From positions 1 to 21,156 of the forward strand of contig JAYMTF010001820.1 in assembly GCA_036897485.1 (NCBI GenBank): a stretch of DNA of 21,156 nt, given 5' to 3'. The stretch is from Pelargonium nanum. Taxonomy: Eukaryota > Streptophyta > Magnoliopsida > Geraniales > Geraniaceae. Shown piece by piece: positions 20,918 to 21,156 of this stretch (positions within the stretch are counted from its first letter, which is position 1; each line of letters opens with the position of its first letter). The notes beneath the pieces were generated by a model. It was not told the DNA's origin. It did not search any database and was given only the letters and a program-made list of their open reading frames with translations. The position numbers and the translations under genes were made by a program.

Positions 20918-21156
20918 ATGGCGCGACGATCCGTACCGATCCTCAAGCAGCTTCTCGCGAAGTCACAGTCTAGTGCTGTTTCCGAGTCCTGCTCCAGATT
21001 CAACCCCAGCCGATCCGTCACCTACATGCCTCGACCTGGAGACGGTGCTCCGCGCCCTGTGACTTTGATTCCCGGAGACGGAATCGGTCCTCTTGTGACC
21101 GGCGCCGTCGAGCAGGTCATGGAGGCGATGCACGCGCCGGTGTACTTTGAGCGCTA
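20918..21156 (+). CDS. IDH1: NAD-dependent isocitrate dehydrogenase regulatory subunit, mitochondrial (5' part)
   Basis: The ATG at 20918 opens 79 codons plus two bases before the window ends. NAD-IDH oxidises isocitrate to 2-oxoglutarate in the mitochondrial TCA cycle as a heteromer of catalytic and regulatory subunits. Residues 1-33 are Arg/Ser-rich with a single Asp/Glu (MARRSVPILKQLLAKSQSSA and on), a credible mitochondrial targeting peptide. SVTYMPRPGDGAPRP and VTLIPGDGIGPLV follow. That wording, with LV after GIGP, marks the plant regulatory subunits (IDH-I/II/III) rather than the catalytic ones (IDH-V/VI). The active-site residues lie outside the window. It diverges from the acetyltransferase gene across a 4.1-kb spacer. 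Arabidopsis IDH-III also sits beside SERAT3;2. The exact paralogue cannot be decided from 79 residues. Confidence 0.93.
   Translation, partial: MARRSVPILKQLLAKSQSSAVSESCSRFNPSRSVTYMPRPGDGAPRPVTLIPGDGIGPLVTGAVEQVMEAMHAPVYFER

Overview
The window is nuclear DNA from a flowering plant, most likely a eudicot. The genes are split by many short, AT-rich GT-AG introns. The predicted proteins match plant-only subfamilies: B2-type mitotic cyclin, plant GRIP golgin, SERAT3-type serine acetyltransferase and plant NAD-isocitrate dehydrogenase regulatory subunit. The spacers carry degenerate plant transposon debris. I cannot name the species. All exon models were built by eye from splice consensus, reading-frame continuity and remembered family features; no search was run.

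Layout. Positions 1-1266 (+) hold the last three exons of a B2-type cyclin whose 5' part lies outside the window; the intron at its left edge contains a 62-bp tandem repeat and a tRNA-like foldback element. Positions 1267-2218 are a convergent spacer with an 80-bp duplication. Positions 2219 to about 11040 (-) hold a complete GRIP-domain golgin gene: 22 coding exons plus a leader exon, 801 codons before the stop. Positions 11041-11987 are a spacer with the golgin promoter and the 3' side of the next gene. Positions 11988-16812 (-) hold a complete serine acetyltransferase gene of 10 exons, 356 aa. Positions 16813-20917 are a 4.1-kb divergent spacer with no recognisable gene but one very small, structurally complete LTR-type element. 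Positions 20918-21156 (+) start an NAD-isocitrate dehydrogenase regulatory-subunit gene that runs off the right edge.

The genes are not an operon. They serve cell division, Golgi tethering, cysteine precursor synthesis and the mitochondrial TCA cycle. From memory, the order CYCB2 - SERAT3 - IDH matches the Arabidopsis block At4g35620 (CYCB2;2), At4g35640 (SERAT3;2), At4g35650 (IDH-III), where a phosphoserine aminotransferase gene (At4g35630) lies between the first two. Here the golgin occupies that interval.

The most notable structures are intron 1 of the acetyltransferase gene, a tandem array in which each unit carries a copy of the end of exon 1 plus its 5' splice site (four decoy donors), and the 248-bp LTR-like element at 19505-19752, which has 5-bp target-site duplications, a tRNA-iMet-type primer site and an internal Pol III B-box-like motif. 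I found no sign of a prokaryotic-type or wholly new multi-gene system.
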